DNA of 64,000 nt, from assembly GCF_016906535.1 (NCBI RefSeq), contig NC_057374.1, forward strand, positions 124,001 through 188,000, given 5' to 3'. The notes under the pieces are model-generated. The model was not told the origin of the DNA. It saw nothing but the letters and a program-made list of their open reading frames with translations, and ran no database searches. The DNA comes from Rhizoctonia solani. Lineage: Eukaryota; Basidiomycota; Agaricomycetes; Cantharellales; Ceratobasidiaceae. The position numbers were made by a program, and so were the translations under genes. Positions within the stretch are counted from its first letter, which is position 1. Every line of letters begins with the position of its first letter. Of the stretch, positions 23,200 to 36,033 are shown in pieces.

Positions 23200-25750
23200 A
23201 TGAATTTCTCTGAAACCCTCAAAAATCTGTGAGAGGTTTTGCCTTCCCAGCACATAAGGGATATTGAAAGCACTCTCGACTTGGGTAGCATTGGCGTTAA
23301 ATGGCTAGCTGAGTCATTTTTGTCCAATTCGAGGGATCCAGACATCTTGGATATTCATCCGTTCAAGTTCGGGCATGAAGGTGAATGGTACGAAGATAGA
23401 CGAAGACTTGGTTTGCATATCACACCAGAGTTTACCGATGCAATCGAACTAAACAATCCCTTGGCTTGGAGGTTCATTGATGGTACCGATGAACTCGCGT
23501 TGCAATCCGTTGGACCAAAGTTTGCTTCTATTATCCTATCGATCAACTCAAAAAATGAAGTTATATTCACCCTCTCGCATCAAACTTTGGCGAAGTATGG
23601 GCTCGAAACACTGCCAGCTGCTGGTTACGACCCTATTCCTCCCGAGGCTTCTTATGTGTTACCTGTCTTGAGAGCGCTCTGCCGATGGATGTGGTATCTT
23701 ACTTCTATACCGGACATCCGACCATTCGAGAACTTGGTTAGTCTTGAGTTCTACAAGCTTAATTTCACTGGAGAATATACCGACGAAGGAGTCCCAGTAC
23801 TGGTTCCCGAGGACGAAGACCTCAATTCTGACGGGATAGTAGACATTGTAACCAGCACTGAGGACTACTATGGGATCAAGATCGTGAATAGATCAACACT
23901 GGACTTATACGTCTACCTATTCGACTTTTCTGCTACGGACTTGTCCATTAGTAAGTAATTTGCGTGTGACCTGAGACTTGGCGGGCTTATCTTCATATTA
24001 GCGCAAAAGGCCATCCCTATCTTGAGCTCAAAGCAACATAATCCCACGCTTGCAGGAAATACATCCTTAACAATTGGATACGGCCACGGAGGACAATTTC
24101 CACTTATGTTTGAACTCAATGAGGCTCAAAAGAATGATATCAACTTCTTCAAACTATTCGTTTCAACCTGTCCCACCGAGCCAGAGTCTCTGACGCAAGG
24201 TAGCCCATTTGAAGGACGTGCGGCAGTAGCAGACAATAAAGTGAAAGAAATCTTCGAGAAAAGGGTTCTATGGGATGCCTTCACAATTGCAATTACACAA
24301 AGGCGGTACCCACGAGCACAGCCTGCTACGACTCAACGATTTGAGGATATCCCCGATACTCTCCCCGCCCAGGATGATCAAAGCGAATGCTATATTTCCA
24401 ATGGACACACGGAAGATAGTGAAATGGAGGATCCAAATTTATTCTGTGCCCAGCTGAGTGGTAAGATGGTATGTCAGATTCAAGAATTGTTAGTCTGGAT
24501 AGGCCGCCAACTATTGGAAACTAGTCAGTGAAGGAAATCGTCCTTCTCCTTCGTCAACATGGGTGTGTCGATATCACCGAGCGACTTAATCTAGATCAAT
24601 GCAGCAAACACCCTCTAGCACATGGGGGATCTGCTGACGTTTACTACGGGATTCTACACAGTGGGACGAGGGTTGCCATCAAACGATCCCGGGCACATAT
24701 ACCTGACAGCAATGATGGACGTGCTTGCTTAAAAGTGGGTTTGGAACATAAATAAAATCCTTTAACTTAACATATGTAGGCCATTGCTAAAGAAGGATAC
24801 ATGTGGTCGAAGTATCGGCATCCGAATATAGTGGAAATTTACGGGATCGTTCACTTTCGGGGTGCAATTGCATTAGTCGCCCCATGGATGGATAATGGAA
24901 CGGTAATGGAATATATAAGCAAACGACCAGATACGAACCGCTTAAAATTGGTAAGCTGGGTTTAGCTATGGATTTGACAAGGCTAACGTTATTCTTAGTG
25001 TAGCGAAATCGCTTGTGGTTTATATTACCTTCACCAAATGGACACGGTGAGCCCTCAGGATACATCAAAAGTCGGTTCACTTATTTTGTTCAGATGCATG
25101 GTGATTTAAAAGGCGTAGGTGAGATGACATTTTAGAACTCCCTCATTGACTCTTTTTCAGGTCAATGTATTGGTTTCCTATGACGGAGTGGCCAAACTTC
25201 ATGATTTTGGGACTACGTCTATGAAACATTACACCCTCGAGTTTACTGGTGGGACGGGGACACGCAAGTACACGTTACGATGGGCGGTAGGTGTCCCATA
25301 AAATAATCGAGCACTTTCATAATTTATTATTCTAGGCCCCAGAAGTTTTACTTGACGAGGATGTAGGCACACCTGCAGATGTATATGCACTTGGTATGGT
25401 AAGTAACTTCACGTATCTGAGCGGTTCGGATCTACTACTTATACAGAACGCTCTTTTAGACCATCCTAGTAGGTATAATTCGAGCTTAAGAGTACATAAC
25501 CTGAATCGATATACTGTATTTTCAGGAAGTCATAACAGGCAGTCCGCCATTCCACTATATAAATAACGATCCAGCTGTCAGTGTTGCCGTATGCATGGGA
25601 GAAAAGCCTCGGCGACCGGAGGCGCACATACCACAAGAAGGCCCATATGGAGATAAACTATGGGACTTGCTACAGCGCTGCTGGGAGACAAAACTTCAAG
25701 ACCGCCCGTCAGCCCAGGAAGCCTTCGACATAGTGAGTTATACTTTATAG
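23200..25750 (+). CDS. Caspase-associated module fused to a protein kinase
   Basis: Ten exons (23200-23228, 23271-23950, 24002-24468, 24525-24734, 24780-24950, 24999-25046, 25094-25114, 25161-25286, 25336-25398, 25526-25750) join in phase to about 679 residues. Residues ~30-390 are homologous to the middle module of the two caspase genes (GEYTDEG(V/N)PVLVPE, SLTIGYGHGGQ) but there is no caspase domain. Residues ~393-674 are a TKL-type kinase: glycine loop AHGGSADVYYG, VAIK (K445), HGDLKGVN (D539), DFG (D557), APEVL and a C-lobe ending in RPSAQEAF. Catalytic residues are intact. The join is a clean 56-bp phase-0 intron (24469-24524). Exon 2 start has an alternative acceptor, and the C-terminus may extend by another exon. 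Confidence 0.82.
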
Positions 25751-27196
25751 TATCTCTAGCGTTTAAAGATCAAATATGACTTACTGCCTACTAAGCTAGC
25801 TTCATTGCCTATCAAGGAGCCTATGGGCATTGCCGTAGTGTAGTTCTCGCAGATTTCACAGGTTCACAGGCTCGGACTTCGTACATCTGTTGATGTTATG
25901 TACTGGCTTGCCTACATGAATGCTATCTTTCCAACATCTAACTTTAACCAGCTGGTGAATCGCTGGCTGCGTTGAGTAAGTAAAGCTTTTTACGGAGCGG
26001 GCATAGATCTCCAAATCCATACTGGACTAGCATCATATAACCAGGGCCATTTAACGTTCACCGCCTAGTATAGTTCAATCCGGTGTACTTAATAACTATT
26101 GGGTTGTCTATTTATCTTCCGAATGTGTTTTTAGGCTCTTGTATTACACGCACGATCGGGTTGGACCACCCAGCCGGTTTTGCTTGGCGGGCTGGTTCCG
26201 CTGGGACCTTACTGCACACAACGCTACTCAATGAGAAATAGGAAGGCTGGTTATGACAGAAGCAGAAGGAACCTGAAGTATAATGCTTTAAATATACACC
26301 GAGTGGTAGGGAGAGCCACTCCTCCCTAGGACCTGCATAGCTGCGTTACCTTTGAATAAGTACCAAATCTGAGATACTTGAGCTTATTGAGTATTGTGAG
26401 TTTCATGAACGGCACTGTGGTGTGATAAGACCCTGAAAATCAGTACATCAGTAAAAGATTCCTTTTTTCGGTAGGATATGGTCTGAAAATTACAATGTTA
26501 GTATGCCTCCCTCAGCATGAATCAGACTATGGAAGAATTGATACCTAAAATCAGTATGTATTGACCCTGATTTCAGCTCAATTCTCACTTAAACACACGC
26601 ACTGATTTTCAGCATTATAACCTTGTACAGTGCGGAGTACATACCTATTTGACCTGACACCCTTGCACATTTGCAAGCTCTTCTGACCGGTCTGTGATGG
26701 ATCCGGCGCACTTCAGTACCGGAGCGCCCAGGAATCTGGAGTTTATTGATGTTCTTCGATAATAGATCAATATGGTTTCCAGCGGCAAATGAACCGAGTA
26801 CTTGGATAATATATATTGCGCCCTCTTCCCAGTTGTATTAGAATCAAACCAAAATGGTTATCGAATAGTACTACAGTGTAAGAACAGACAACAAGTTTCG
26901 AAATACACTCAAGAGTTTCAATGCACGTAGAAAGAGTATCATTTCCTTTGTATGAACCCCGCTGCCGGGCACATCTAACACCCGGACATACCGAATCCCC
27001 GGGCGCAAGCTAGATCGGCCAACTTGCCTTTCTTATCTTGCTTCTTCGTCCAAACAAGCAATTTACTCAATCAGGTGATATGTGGACGGATTCCAATCCA
27101 GATAGTATATTTTATCGTAAAGCTCTAATATAAAGCTCACGTGAAGACCGTATCTTCTTGATATTCATCACCACCTCGTTTATCTGTGGCATTGTG
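25751..27196. other. Intergenic, no gene seen
   Basis: Contains inverted CTGAAAATCAGT / ACTGATTTTCAG copies near 26434 and 26598, possibly a small foldback element. No coding pattern was seen. Confidence 0.4.
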
Positions 27197-29599
27197 ATGG
27201 CAAAGACAAGCCTTCAAGGACTGTGCGTTCAAAACCTAGTCTTTCCAATCCCCAAAGCCTGGTTCTCAACATGTTAACAAATCCGACAGAATTAGCTCAT
27301 CTAATATCAAATCGACACCAGAGGCTCAAGAAACTATTATCACTAAACCTGTTGGGTAGGTCCGGACTGAAGGAGGCAACACAAACATAACTTTTGACTA
27401 CTGGAACCAACGATTAGCGCCAAGTCGCCCCTTCACGCTCTCGTGATTGGTATTGGCAAATATGAAGCTTATTCCCCCCTCGTCGCGGCCGTCCCGGATG
27501 CTTTGGCTTTCAAGACGTATCTCACTGAGAATCTATGTTTACCTGAGGTACAGATAACAGTGCTTCTGGACGAGCAAGCCAAGCGCGTAAATATAATTAA
27601 AGCTCTTCGCGATCTCGCTCGACCAGATAACGGCATCAATCGTGATGATCCCATTTTAATTTACTACGCAGGTCATGGCGGCGAGGTTGACCCGCCGCCA
27701 GACAGGACTATCAACGGATCACGAATCCAATGTATTATTCCTCAGGACACCAGTAAGAACACCGGAGTTGTACCCATCCCCGACTTTACCATTGGGGTGT
27801 TGATACACCGTATCGCCCAGGAGAAAGGCAACAACATAGTATGTTTTTAGTTAAAGAGTCATTAACATCTAACCGGCCTGCCAGACCTTAGTATTGGATT
27901 GCTGTCACTCTGCCAGTGGCACCCGTGATGAAATGGACGATGCTAGATTTATCGACAAGGCCTGTCTTCCGGAACTACCAGTGTCATTAGACAAAGCTAT
28001 CATTCAAGATGCTCTCTCGGGATCTCGTGATATGGTTGACCCATCCTCGCTTCGATTCTCATTCGAAAGCATGGACTCTCACGTTCTTCTGGCCGCGTGC
28101 GGACAGGGCAAGGTTGCATTTGAGAACAAACTAGAAAAGCGAGGGTATTTCTCTAGCGCACTACTGGAGCTACTTTGGGGCGCTAAGATAGATAGCCTAA
28201 CATATAGAGGATGCATCCAGCGCCTTCCTCCCCTTCGTACTAGGCAGTGAGCATAATTTGAATTTCAATGACTTGACCCCCGCATTGACTTCAATACAGA
28301 CCACAGAACCCGGTTTGCGAAGGTAGAAACATACACCGCATATTTTTTAACGCCAAGGTTCAAGGAGCCGAATCATCTTATATTCTCGTCAAATCAAAAG
28401 CCGGTCATCTCTACCTTCAGGCTGGCCTCGTCCATGGCATCACCCCTGGTGCTACCTATGACATATATGCAAGCGACGTACCTGGTCCATCGAACCCACC
28501 TCTCACCACTCTCCAAGTCGACTCCGTGGAACCGTTCGTATCCCGCCTGAAGGATGTCAACGTACCGAACCTTCCTGATTTCTGCTACGGCTGTCGAGTA
28601 GGCTACGGTGCCAACCAAGCATTGGATGTACACATCACCCAAATGTTTATTGATGCGGCCGAGCCTGGTGATGCTTGGGCCAGATTATTCATGGGTGACG
28701 AAGACGATCTTGTGTTGAGGCCTGTTGAGCCAGAGCTGGCTTCAGTGATTATATCTGTGAACTCAAAGAAACAAGCGACGTTTACGCTCAAGAATCAAGC
28801 CTTAACGGAACACGGGCTCGAGACGCTACCTCGTCCCAGCTACTGCCCTATCCCTCCTAATGCTCAGCGGGTGGTACCTATCTTGAAGGCACTTTCCCAT
28901 TGGAGCTGGCATCTTTGTCGCGTGCCCGAGAGCCGACCATTCAGGGAGACTATCGACTTCGAGTTCTACAAGCTTCGGTCTGTAGGAGACTATACTGAAG
29001 AGGGAAACCCAGTGCTCATTCCAGATGACAACAATCTCAACGTCGATGGAGTGGTGGACATTGTAGCCAACGCTAACGATTGGTATGGGATCAAGATCGT
29101 CAATAGATCATCACGGGACCTCTATGCATATTTACTGGACTTTTCTGGTCAGAGTCTCTCTGTTGGTAAGCGGCCCGCCCATGTCTCGAGACTGAAGAAG
29201 TTTACCCATATACCAGAACAAAAGACCACTCCTAGCGTAGGGTCAAATTCATCTGATCCCACACTCCCAAGAAACGTTCCTCTGACGATTGGGTACGGCT
29301 CTGGAGGGCAAGATCCGCTTATGTTTGGGGTCTCCGAAGGCCAAGATATTGATATCAACTTTTTCAAACTATTCGTTACGACCTCTCCTACCGATTTCCA
29401 ATCCCTGGAACAAGTCAGTCCATTCGAGGGACGAACCACAGGTCCTGATAGCAAAGTAATGCAGCGTTTTGGGAAAAGCGCACAGTGGGATACTTTTACG
29501 ATGGTAATAAGACAAAGGCGGTATCCTAAAGAAAGCGTAATTCGGCCCAACTGTTCCAGGTTATGGTCGACGAAATCCGGGCCCACATCCAAACACTGA
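27197..29599 (+). CDS. Caspase-domain (peptidase C14) multidomain protein, copy 2
   Basis: Six exons (27197-27222, 27290-27355, 27418-27838, 27885-28246, 28300-29165, 29217-29599) give 707 residues. The first five exon lengths (26, 66, 421, 362, 866 nt) are identical to copy 1, so both come from one duplication. The caspase fold is intact: H117 in YYAGHGG and C178 in DCCHSASG. The middle module matches copy 1 and the kinase gene (LTIGYGSGGQ, DIDINFFKLFV). It stops after IRQRRYPKES..., lacking the Pro/Thr/Glu linker and C-terminal piece of copy 1. The last intron (29166-29216) is 51 bp and stop-free, so retention would also give a full protein. A second frame (29562-29611) resembles the lost continuation, so the end may have been frameshifted. 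Confidence 0.85.
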
Positions 29600-30473
29600 A
29601 CTACTCTGGGTAGATGATGTCAATCAAGAGTACCTAAAGGTTGGAACAGCCGTAACTTGGGGTGAATATGGAAGTGACCGGGTGTGAACTTGCTCGTGGA
29701 ACGTCGGCCAACTTTTATCCCTGTAGTAAATCTGTACTTGGGCTCTGGTGGTTCCGAGTATCCGACAGGGTATTATTGGTATTAAAGCAAGTATATGTAT
29801 GAATAAACATGTGCATACATAAGTGGGCGGGAAACTGGCTGGGGAAAACAAGAGATACGAGAGCGCGATGAGGGGTCGAATGCGCTATGAATCAAGGTCG
29901 ATTGTGCTTAATCGACAGTCACGTAACTAGATACATGCGACCCTACGCCTAAGTCTGGGCTTGTACATCTCCGCAGACTCCGATCCAGAGCCCCTATTCA
30001 GTGGGAGAGAAGGCATAAACTAGATGTTTTTGAACGATACGGTCAAACTGAAAAAGTCGTTCTGCAAAATGTGATTGCACAAAGCGCATAGCGGCGTACT
30101 TGGGGGGCTCGGTTCAAATTCGATAAGTATAATCATGAAAAATACGATGCCTCCGACCCTGCTGCCACGGTAACTATCCACACACGGAGCAGTCCCGAAT
30201 GTGTAAGCTATGAGCCGTATGCTTACTCTTAGTAGATCGAATAGTATTCTTTGTCGTTGTTTCGTCCTCGATGGTTGAATTGTTGCCCCAGCCATCTGCT
30301 CAGATCGAAGTCTTGGTTACTATGCTCTTCTGGTGAGCTTGCAGCGAACAGCTAGTAGTTTTCTGCTTTGGACACTGTTTCAGACATGATACAAGAAATA
30401 ATTATGACACAAGTGTATATCTTCTAATGATTGTCTCTGGCGCCGGATTCTAACGGAGCGCAGGAGTCGGGAC
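29600..30473. other. Intergenic, no gene seen
   Basis: Downstream of caspase copy 2 and upstream of GPI18. No coding pattern was seen, apart from the short frame at 29562-29611 described with copy 2. Confidence 0.4.
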
Positions 30474-32163
30474 ATGAAGCACAGCCACGCCCTTTTCACA
30501 TCTCCACTTGTTTCCTGCCATATGGTGTACGCAAGGTCACCAGGAATGGAACTATCATTTTCCAAGTTCAGGCTGCGTTTCTACTTCTTCGTAGGCGCTT
30601 TAATATGCCAACTTATTGCCTCAAATATCCCTGCATTTGATACCTCTCATTTGGTCTCGAAACCTAGTTCTAATTCCCCTGATTCAACGTTACTCGATTT
30701 TAGCCGAGATTCTTCAGCTACAGGTTATAGCGTTGACTTCAATGACTATCCTCCGAATTTGGTGCCATCTGCCGGGCTACGATGGGACGCTTTGCACTAT
30801 ATTGACGTGGCGCTATCTGGAGCCTACACATACGAACACCAATACGCGTTTTCTCCCGGAGTTCCTATTGTACTACGCTTGATCTATCTTGGAAAGGAAC
30901 AACTGTACCGCTTAGTCTCTCGAATGTTACTGCCTGGGTCTAAATCTACCGAATTTTGTTCAATACTGACCAACCTCATAAACGCACTCCTTGTTGCTAT
31001 GGTGGCCTCCCAACCCAGTTTGGCTCTCTATAAGTAAGCCCAATAGACAGCTCGACCGAAATCTTTGGTACTTACTCGGTTGTCCAGCCTCACTGAACGA
31101 GTCACTCGTTCGAAAGAATTCTCTTTCTTGACCTTGCTCGTACATGTGATCCTTGGAGCCCCTCCAGTTATCATACGTAGTGTATATGCCGAACCGTTTT
31201 TTGCTTGGTTCACATTCGAAGGTTAGACGCATAACGCTCCCCCCGCTTTAACTATACTTATATTATTACTCTATTCACCCAGGGCTAAGTGCTTGCCATC
31301 AACAAAAATACCTGACTGCGTCACTCTATTTTGCGCTCGCTACGGGATTTCGAACGAATGGGATCCTTTTGCCTTGCTTCCTTGCGTACTCCTTAATCGT
31401 TCAGCCTGTGTTCTCGGAAATCTTACTGAACCTGAGAAAGCCTCCTGGAACTCGACCAACTAATCTATCCAAGAGTCTCCGCCAGGTCCTCGGCAAATTG
31501 AACCTAAGTTTCACCAGGTTAATCTATTGTACTTTCCTGGTCATGGTTTCGTTATCACCTTTCGTTTCTCAACAGTACATGGCATATATTAGCTTTTGCC
31601 AATCATCGAGTCCAAGGCCATGGTGCAATTCTCGCATCCCTTTGATTTATTCGTTTGTGCAATCACATTATTGGGACGTCGGACCCTGGCGCTACTGGAC
31701 TATCGCTCAAATCCCAAATTTCTTGCTCGCATTGCCCATCTTAAGTTTGGCTTTTTCCTCGCTCATCTGGTTCTTTCTAGCGGTTAGACAAGTGATTCAG
31801 CCAAAACACAAAAGAGTTGATCCATTATCCGATCTTGCACTCACTCCTTCAATGGCACTTACTCTACTACCTTATGCCATCCACGCCTTGGTTCTTTCAT
31901 TGACACTATTCATCGCTGCACACGTCCAGATTTCACTACGTGTCTTGCCTGCAGCTACGCCATGGATATCTTGGGCTGGTGCAGCGCTGATTATTCAAGG
32001 CACCAGATACGAGACTGTTGTTGCCAAAAAGAACGGACAACCCGGAGTCAACTTACGCAATGGCTCTTGGTGGCCCTTTTTATCAAATTTGTGGCTGGGA
32101 TGGAGTGTTATTTGGATATTTATCAGTAGTGTCCTATGGCTGGCCTTCTTACCTCCCGCGTAG
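30474..32163 (+). CDS. GPI18: GPI mannosyltransferase 2 (PIG-V/Gpi18)
   Basis: Adds the second mannose to the GPI anchor precursor in the ER lumen. Three exons (30474-31033, 31088-31221, 31283-32163) give 524 residues. Family signs: LRWDALHY (about 102-109) after the first membrane segment, PWC in the lumenal loop, and YWDVGPWRYWTIAQIPNF. Multiple hydrophobic segments span the protein, as expected for this multipass enzyme. An in-frame ATG at 30522 or 30546 would give a shorter, more typical N-terminus directly before the first membrane helix, so the start is uncertain. Tail-to-tail with the sugar transporter (216 bp gap). Confidence 0.9.
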
Positions 32164-32379
32164 TGCTATGCGTAGGCTTCTGAGCTCAAGCATGGTGCGG
32201 TCGCTGTATCGTTATATCTAAGAGCAGGACGGTTCTGAACACATAAACATTTTTCCATTCAGAATTATGACATTGCGAAAATTTTACATCGTACAGATCA
32301 TGAAACACCGTAATATAGAAAATATAAACAAAGGCAACGAAGAACGCAACCGATTTGTGTTCTTCGCACTTCGGCCGCT

Positions 32380-34469
32380 TTAAACGCGATCTTCCTTGGT
32401 CGTACGCTTGAGTGAAGCCTTGACGGGGTTCGGCGCTTCGAAGATTTCGGCCATTTCCTCGAGTGTCCTGAGGGTTGATGCATCAATAAGAAAATACAGA
32501 AGATTAGTTGATAAGAAATGCTCACTTTTGCTTGGTCTCAACAGCAAAGAAGTAAATGCAGATGGTCTCAAATATATCCCAAGCGACAAATACGAGGTAG
32601 GTCCTCCAACCTATCTTCTCCAAAGCAACGGGAATGGCATATGTGTTAAAGAGTCTACATAATAAATGAGTATATGAAGCATATCAGTACCATGTATATC
32701 ACTCACGAAGCAAGGTTAAGAACCAATGTTGTCATAGCCATTCCTTTTGCCCTAGTTTGGAACGTCAAGCATTCGGCGGGGTAGAGAGGTTGGAGAGGGG
32801 TGAAACCAAGAGAAAAGAGTACATTGAATAGGAAAATAAAGGCGACCCCAGTCTGAGCAATCGCCTTGCTTTCCTCGTACTTGGCAGTACATGCGCTGAC
32901 GACTGCCAAGCAGATTGCGCCAACGGTGGTGGAGAACATCATCAGAGGTCGGCGGCCAACCTTGTCGAGAAGCGAGACACCAGTGCATGCGCCACCGAAT
33001 GAGACGACAGACATGACAAAGTTGAGGACGAGCTGAGAGTTGGCAGATGTGATACCGGCGTTTTGGAGGAGCACAACGAAAAAGTCTAATCACGGAGAAT
33101 AGGTCAGGAGGTGTTCAAGTGATATTCAATTGGCTGGGGCTCACAGGTAATCAAACCGTTGCCTGAGAGTTGACCAAAAGTAGCCATACCAAGACACATG
33201 TACGACCGGTACCTGTCCGCAGCGGTACGGAACAAAGGTCGCAAGTCCCACCAAACTTGGTCACTTCCATCGAGTTCGCACATGGTTTTAATTTCCTTCA
33301 TCTCAAATTCCACCAGTGGCGAGTTTTCGTCGCCGTTCCCGTGATATTTGACCAGAATAGCGCGTGCTTGTTCATCTCGGCCAACACGGACAACTAGATA
33401 CGCAATTTTGAGTATCAACGCACATTATAAGGGACATAAACTTACGCCAACGAGGAGACTCGGGAATAAACCAAGCAAACATAAACACAATACCGGAGGG
33501 AAGGGCTTGGAACTAGGGGATGATTTATGTCATGCCTAGATTCTAATTCTAATTGGAAAGCCAAGACTTACCAAGACTGGTAGACGCCATTGCCACTCCG
33601 AGTTGATTCGTCCAGAAGCAACCATAATACCAGTAATCAAAACTAGAATCGCGTTAGAGGTGAATTTTCGGGTAGTATAAACTGCATATACTCACTGGCT
33701 CCGACGTAATACCAACTCTGACGTCCGATAGTTTATAAATATAACTCATGCGGTAAAGCAGACAAATCAAACCCACATTGTACATCCCGCCCATCCGACC
33801 ACGCCATTGAGGCGGCGACATTTCTGTAACATATGAAGGAGCGGCATTGGCAGCCACAGCTACACCTGTTCCAGAGAGTAATCGTCCAACCATGAACATG
33901 GGCTTGTTTTGCGCAGCAGTAAGAAGCAGGGTCCCAATACTAAGAAAAGGAAATCCAATATTAGAAGGGCCAGGAATTTGAGAAATCCACTAGACTAGAA
34001 AAAACTTACAGCACGATGAGCGAACCGCAGAGCATACCTCCCTTGCGTCCAAACCTATCCATGACCGGTGCAGCAAAGAGGCAACCAATGATCTGACCGA
34101 TAGGGTACATGGTGATGACGATTCCGATTTCAGATCCTACTTTGCCAGCGCCGATAAAAGTATGGAAGTGATCCATCGCATTGATACCTAATGTCACTTG
34201 AGCACGAGTACGAGGGGAAGGGCAGTCAAGGAACTCGTACCTCCAAACAATGTTCCATCGAGACCAGTAGAGCCAGAGTTGCAGTAAGCTACGATACAGA
34301 TCAAGTAGAGCTGGATACTCCTCCATGACCGCGGATTAATAGGATTAGCGGCAATAGCACGGTCGCGTTCCTCGTCAGAGAGCAAGACCAACTCGGGCTT
34401 TTGAGGAGAGTGCTCTTCAAAGATCTCCGAGTCTTTCTTCTCGTCGAGAGAAGGAGTTCGCGCCGCCAT
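32380..34469 (-). CDS. MFS sugar transporter
   Basis: Plasma-membrane sugar/proton symporter family (12 membrane helices). Start at 34469 (MAARTPSLDEKK), first exon 34469-34241, second 34187-34010, later exons down to the stop at 32380. Visible motifs: MDRFGRKGG after helix 2, GRLLSGTGVAVAANAAPSYVTEMSP in helices 4-5 (split here across family signature 2), PESPRW before the central loop, LDKVGRRPL after helix 8, and the cytosolic tail ETKQ...RTLEEMAEIFEAPNP. These are diagnostic of the fungal hexose/lactose permease group. Introns are small and phase-consistent where checked. The sugar cannot be named from sequence. Confidence 0.88.
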
Positions 34470-36033
34470 TGTGCAGAGGGGGAGGGAGTCGAGTTCTCCT
34501 AGCTTCTGGACATGCAATTTATGGAGAAACGTGCGGAGAAGGTTGAGCCCCGCGGGGCACATGTGGTATATGTCTTCTTGCCTGGCCAAGGGTACAACTA
34601 TCTATCGGCAACGGTATGCTGTTAACCGGAAGAGCCACCAACGGGAATGGGATTGGATTTTCGAGGGGCATCGGTTACCGTCGTCCAATGGAATTTTAGC
34701 CGACCGGTGATAAATGAGTAGCACAGGCACCAATCTGCCAGAATTCCCGTTTACGCCTGGGAAAGGGGTTATTTAGCGACTCGGCAAACATTTAAAGGCT
34801 CGTCATTCCAGTTTTGAACGGGAATTGATTGATCGTTACCAACTAATTTGACTCATCCGCGTGAAGCACGTGAAAGGCTTGGGCCTGATCACATCTATTC
34901 GACCTGTTTTGAGGGAGGGGAATGGTTAATAAAACGGCAGTATGAGGCCCATTTATAGGGAGAAATAAGCTTTAAAAAGCCTTGACTTCATTGGTCTTAC
35001 TAGTATGGCCAAATCACAAGAGTGGCGTTGACAATAGCGCCGAAGTGCAAAAATAAACGTATGGCCTGGCAAATATGTTTAATATTGATTTCAATTCAGG
35101 TGTTTGCTTGGCATTCTCTCAGGGGAGACCGATCAATGACGAGCCAGATAGTACGTCATATACAAAAGGATGTATATCTCCCTATAGTTGTACAATCGGC
35201 CAATCGACGAAAATTTGTCAAGTATACGCTCACCTAAATAGGTAAAATAACGGATCTTGAATGAATCGACATTGATCATGGGACTCGCCTCGTGGAGCGG
35301 GAGTTTGTTCTCCTTGAAAAGCAAACAAGTGAAAGGCTATCAATGTCAACATCCCAAGAGCTCCGATGGATAGGTGAACCAAGAAGACGAATCAGGACAT
35401 AGAAGGTTTGAATGGCTGTATAATTCGATAGTAAGAGTAGTCTCCCCATTATTGGTTGGCAGGCCATTCTAGTAGGGGATAGCAAACGCTTGATTGATCT
35501 GGAGAATAATATGTTCCCCTTATTATAACGCACCCGATATCACACTTCAAGAAGCGGGTTCGACCTCTCTCGAGATGGTACAACGCTAGATGTGCCAGCC
35601 ATGTCTGAGTCCGGCGGATATCATACTTGTTCAATTTCGTAGTTTCCATGGTGAGATGTATTGTCCTGATTTCCTCACCATCATGGTGAAGACAGGCAGG
35701 CAGGCCAGGGTTGAACCCGGGAGCCCGGGCCCTGACGCTTGTTTGTTTGCTGCTTGTTTGTCTGTTTGTGGCGATAATTTATCATGTCAATAGACATTAT
35801 TCATTTCCACAGGCAGCTGCGACAACTATCACGTCCCACCAATTGGCTCAGATCTATTTTTGAGCGACTCATGCCTTATTTATCTGTGGACACTCTGTGA
35901 GAATTGGAATGAAAGCGCTGGCGATTAGCGTTGATCACATGGTCTTGATCACTCTCACGCGTGATCGTCAGGTTTCGAACGAGGGACTCAACGACCACAT
36001 CTTGATCAAATTAATCAGTAATCCCTAGATAAA
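34470..36033. other. Intergenic, no gene seen
   Basis: Divergent promoter region for the transporter and HNT1. Near 35710 a B-box-like GGTTCAACCC on the minus strand is the only feature; no tRNA fold was found around it. Confidence 0.4.

Noticed and set aside
26434..26610. CTGAAAATCAGT inverted copies as a MITE
   Set aside because: Arms are only about 12 bp and A/T-rich; could be chance.
35700..35740. tRNA gene suggested by a GGTTCAACCC B-box
   Set aside because: No acceptor stem, D-arm or anticodon arm could be drawn around it.
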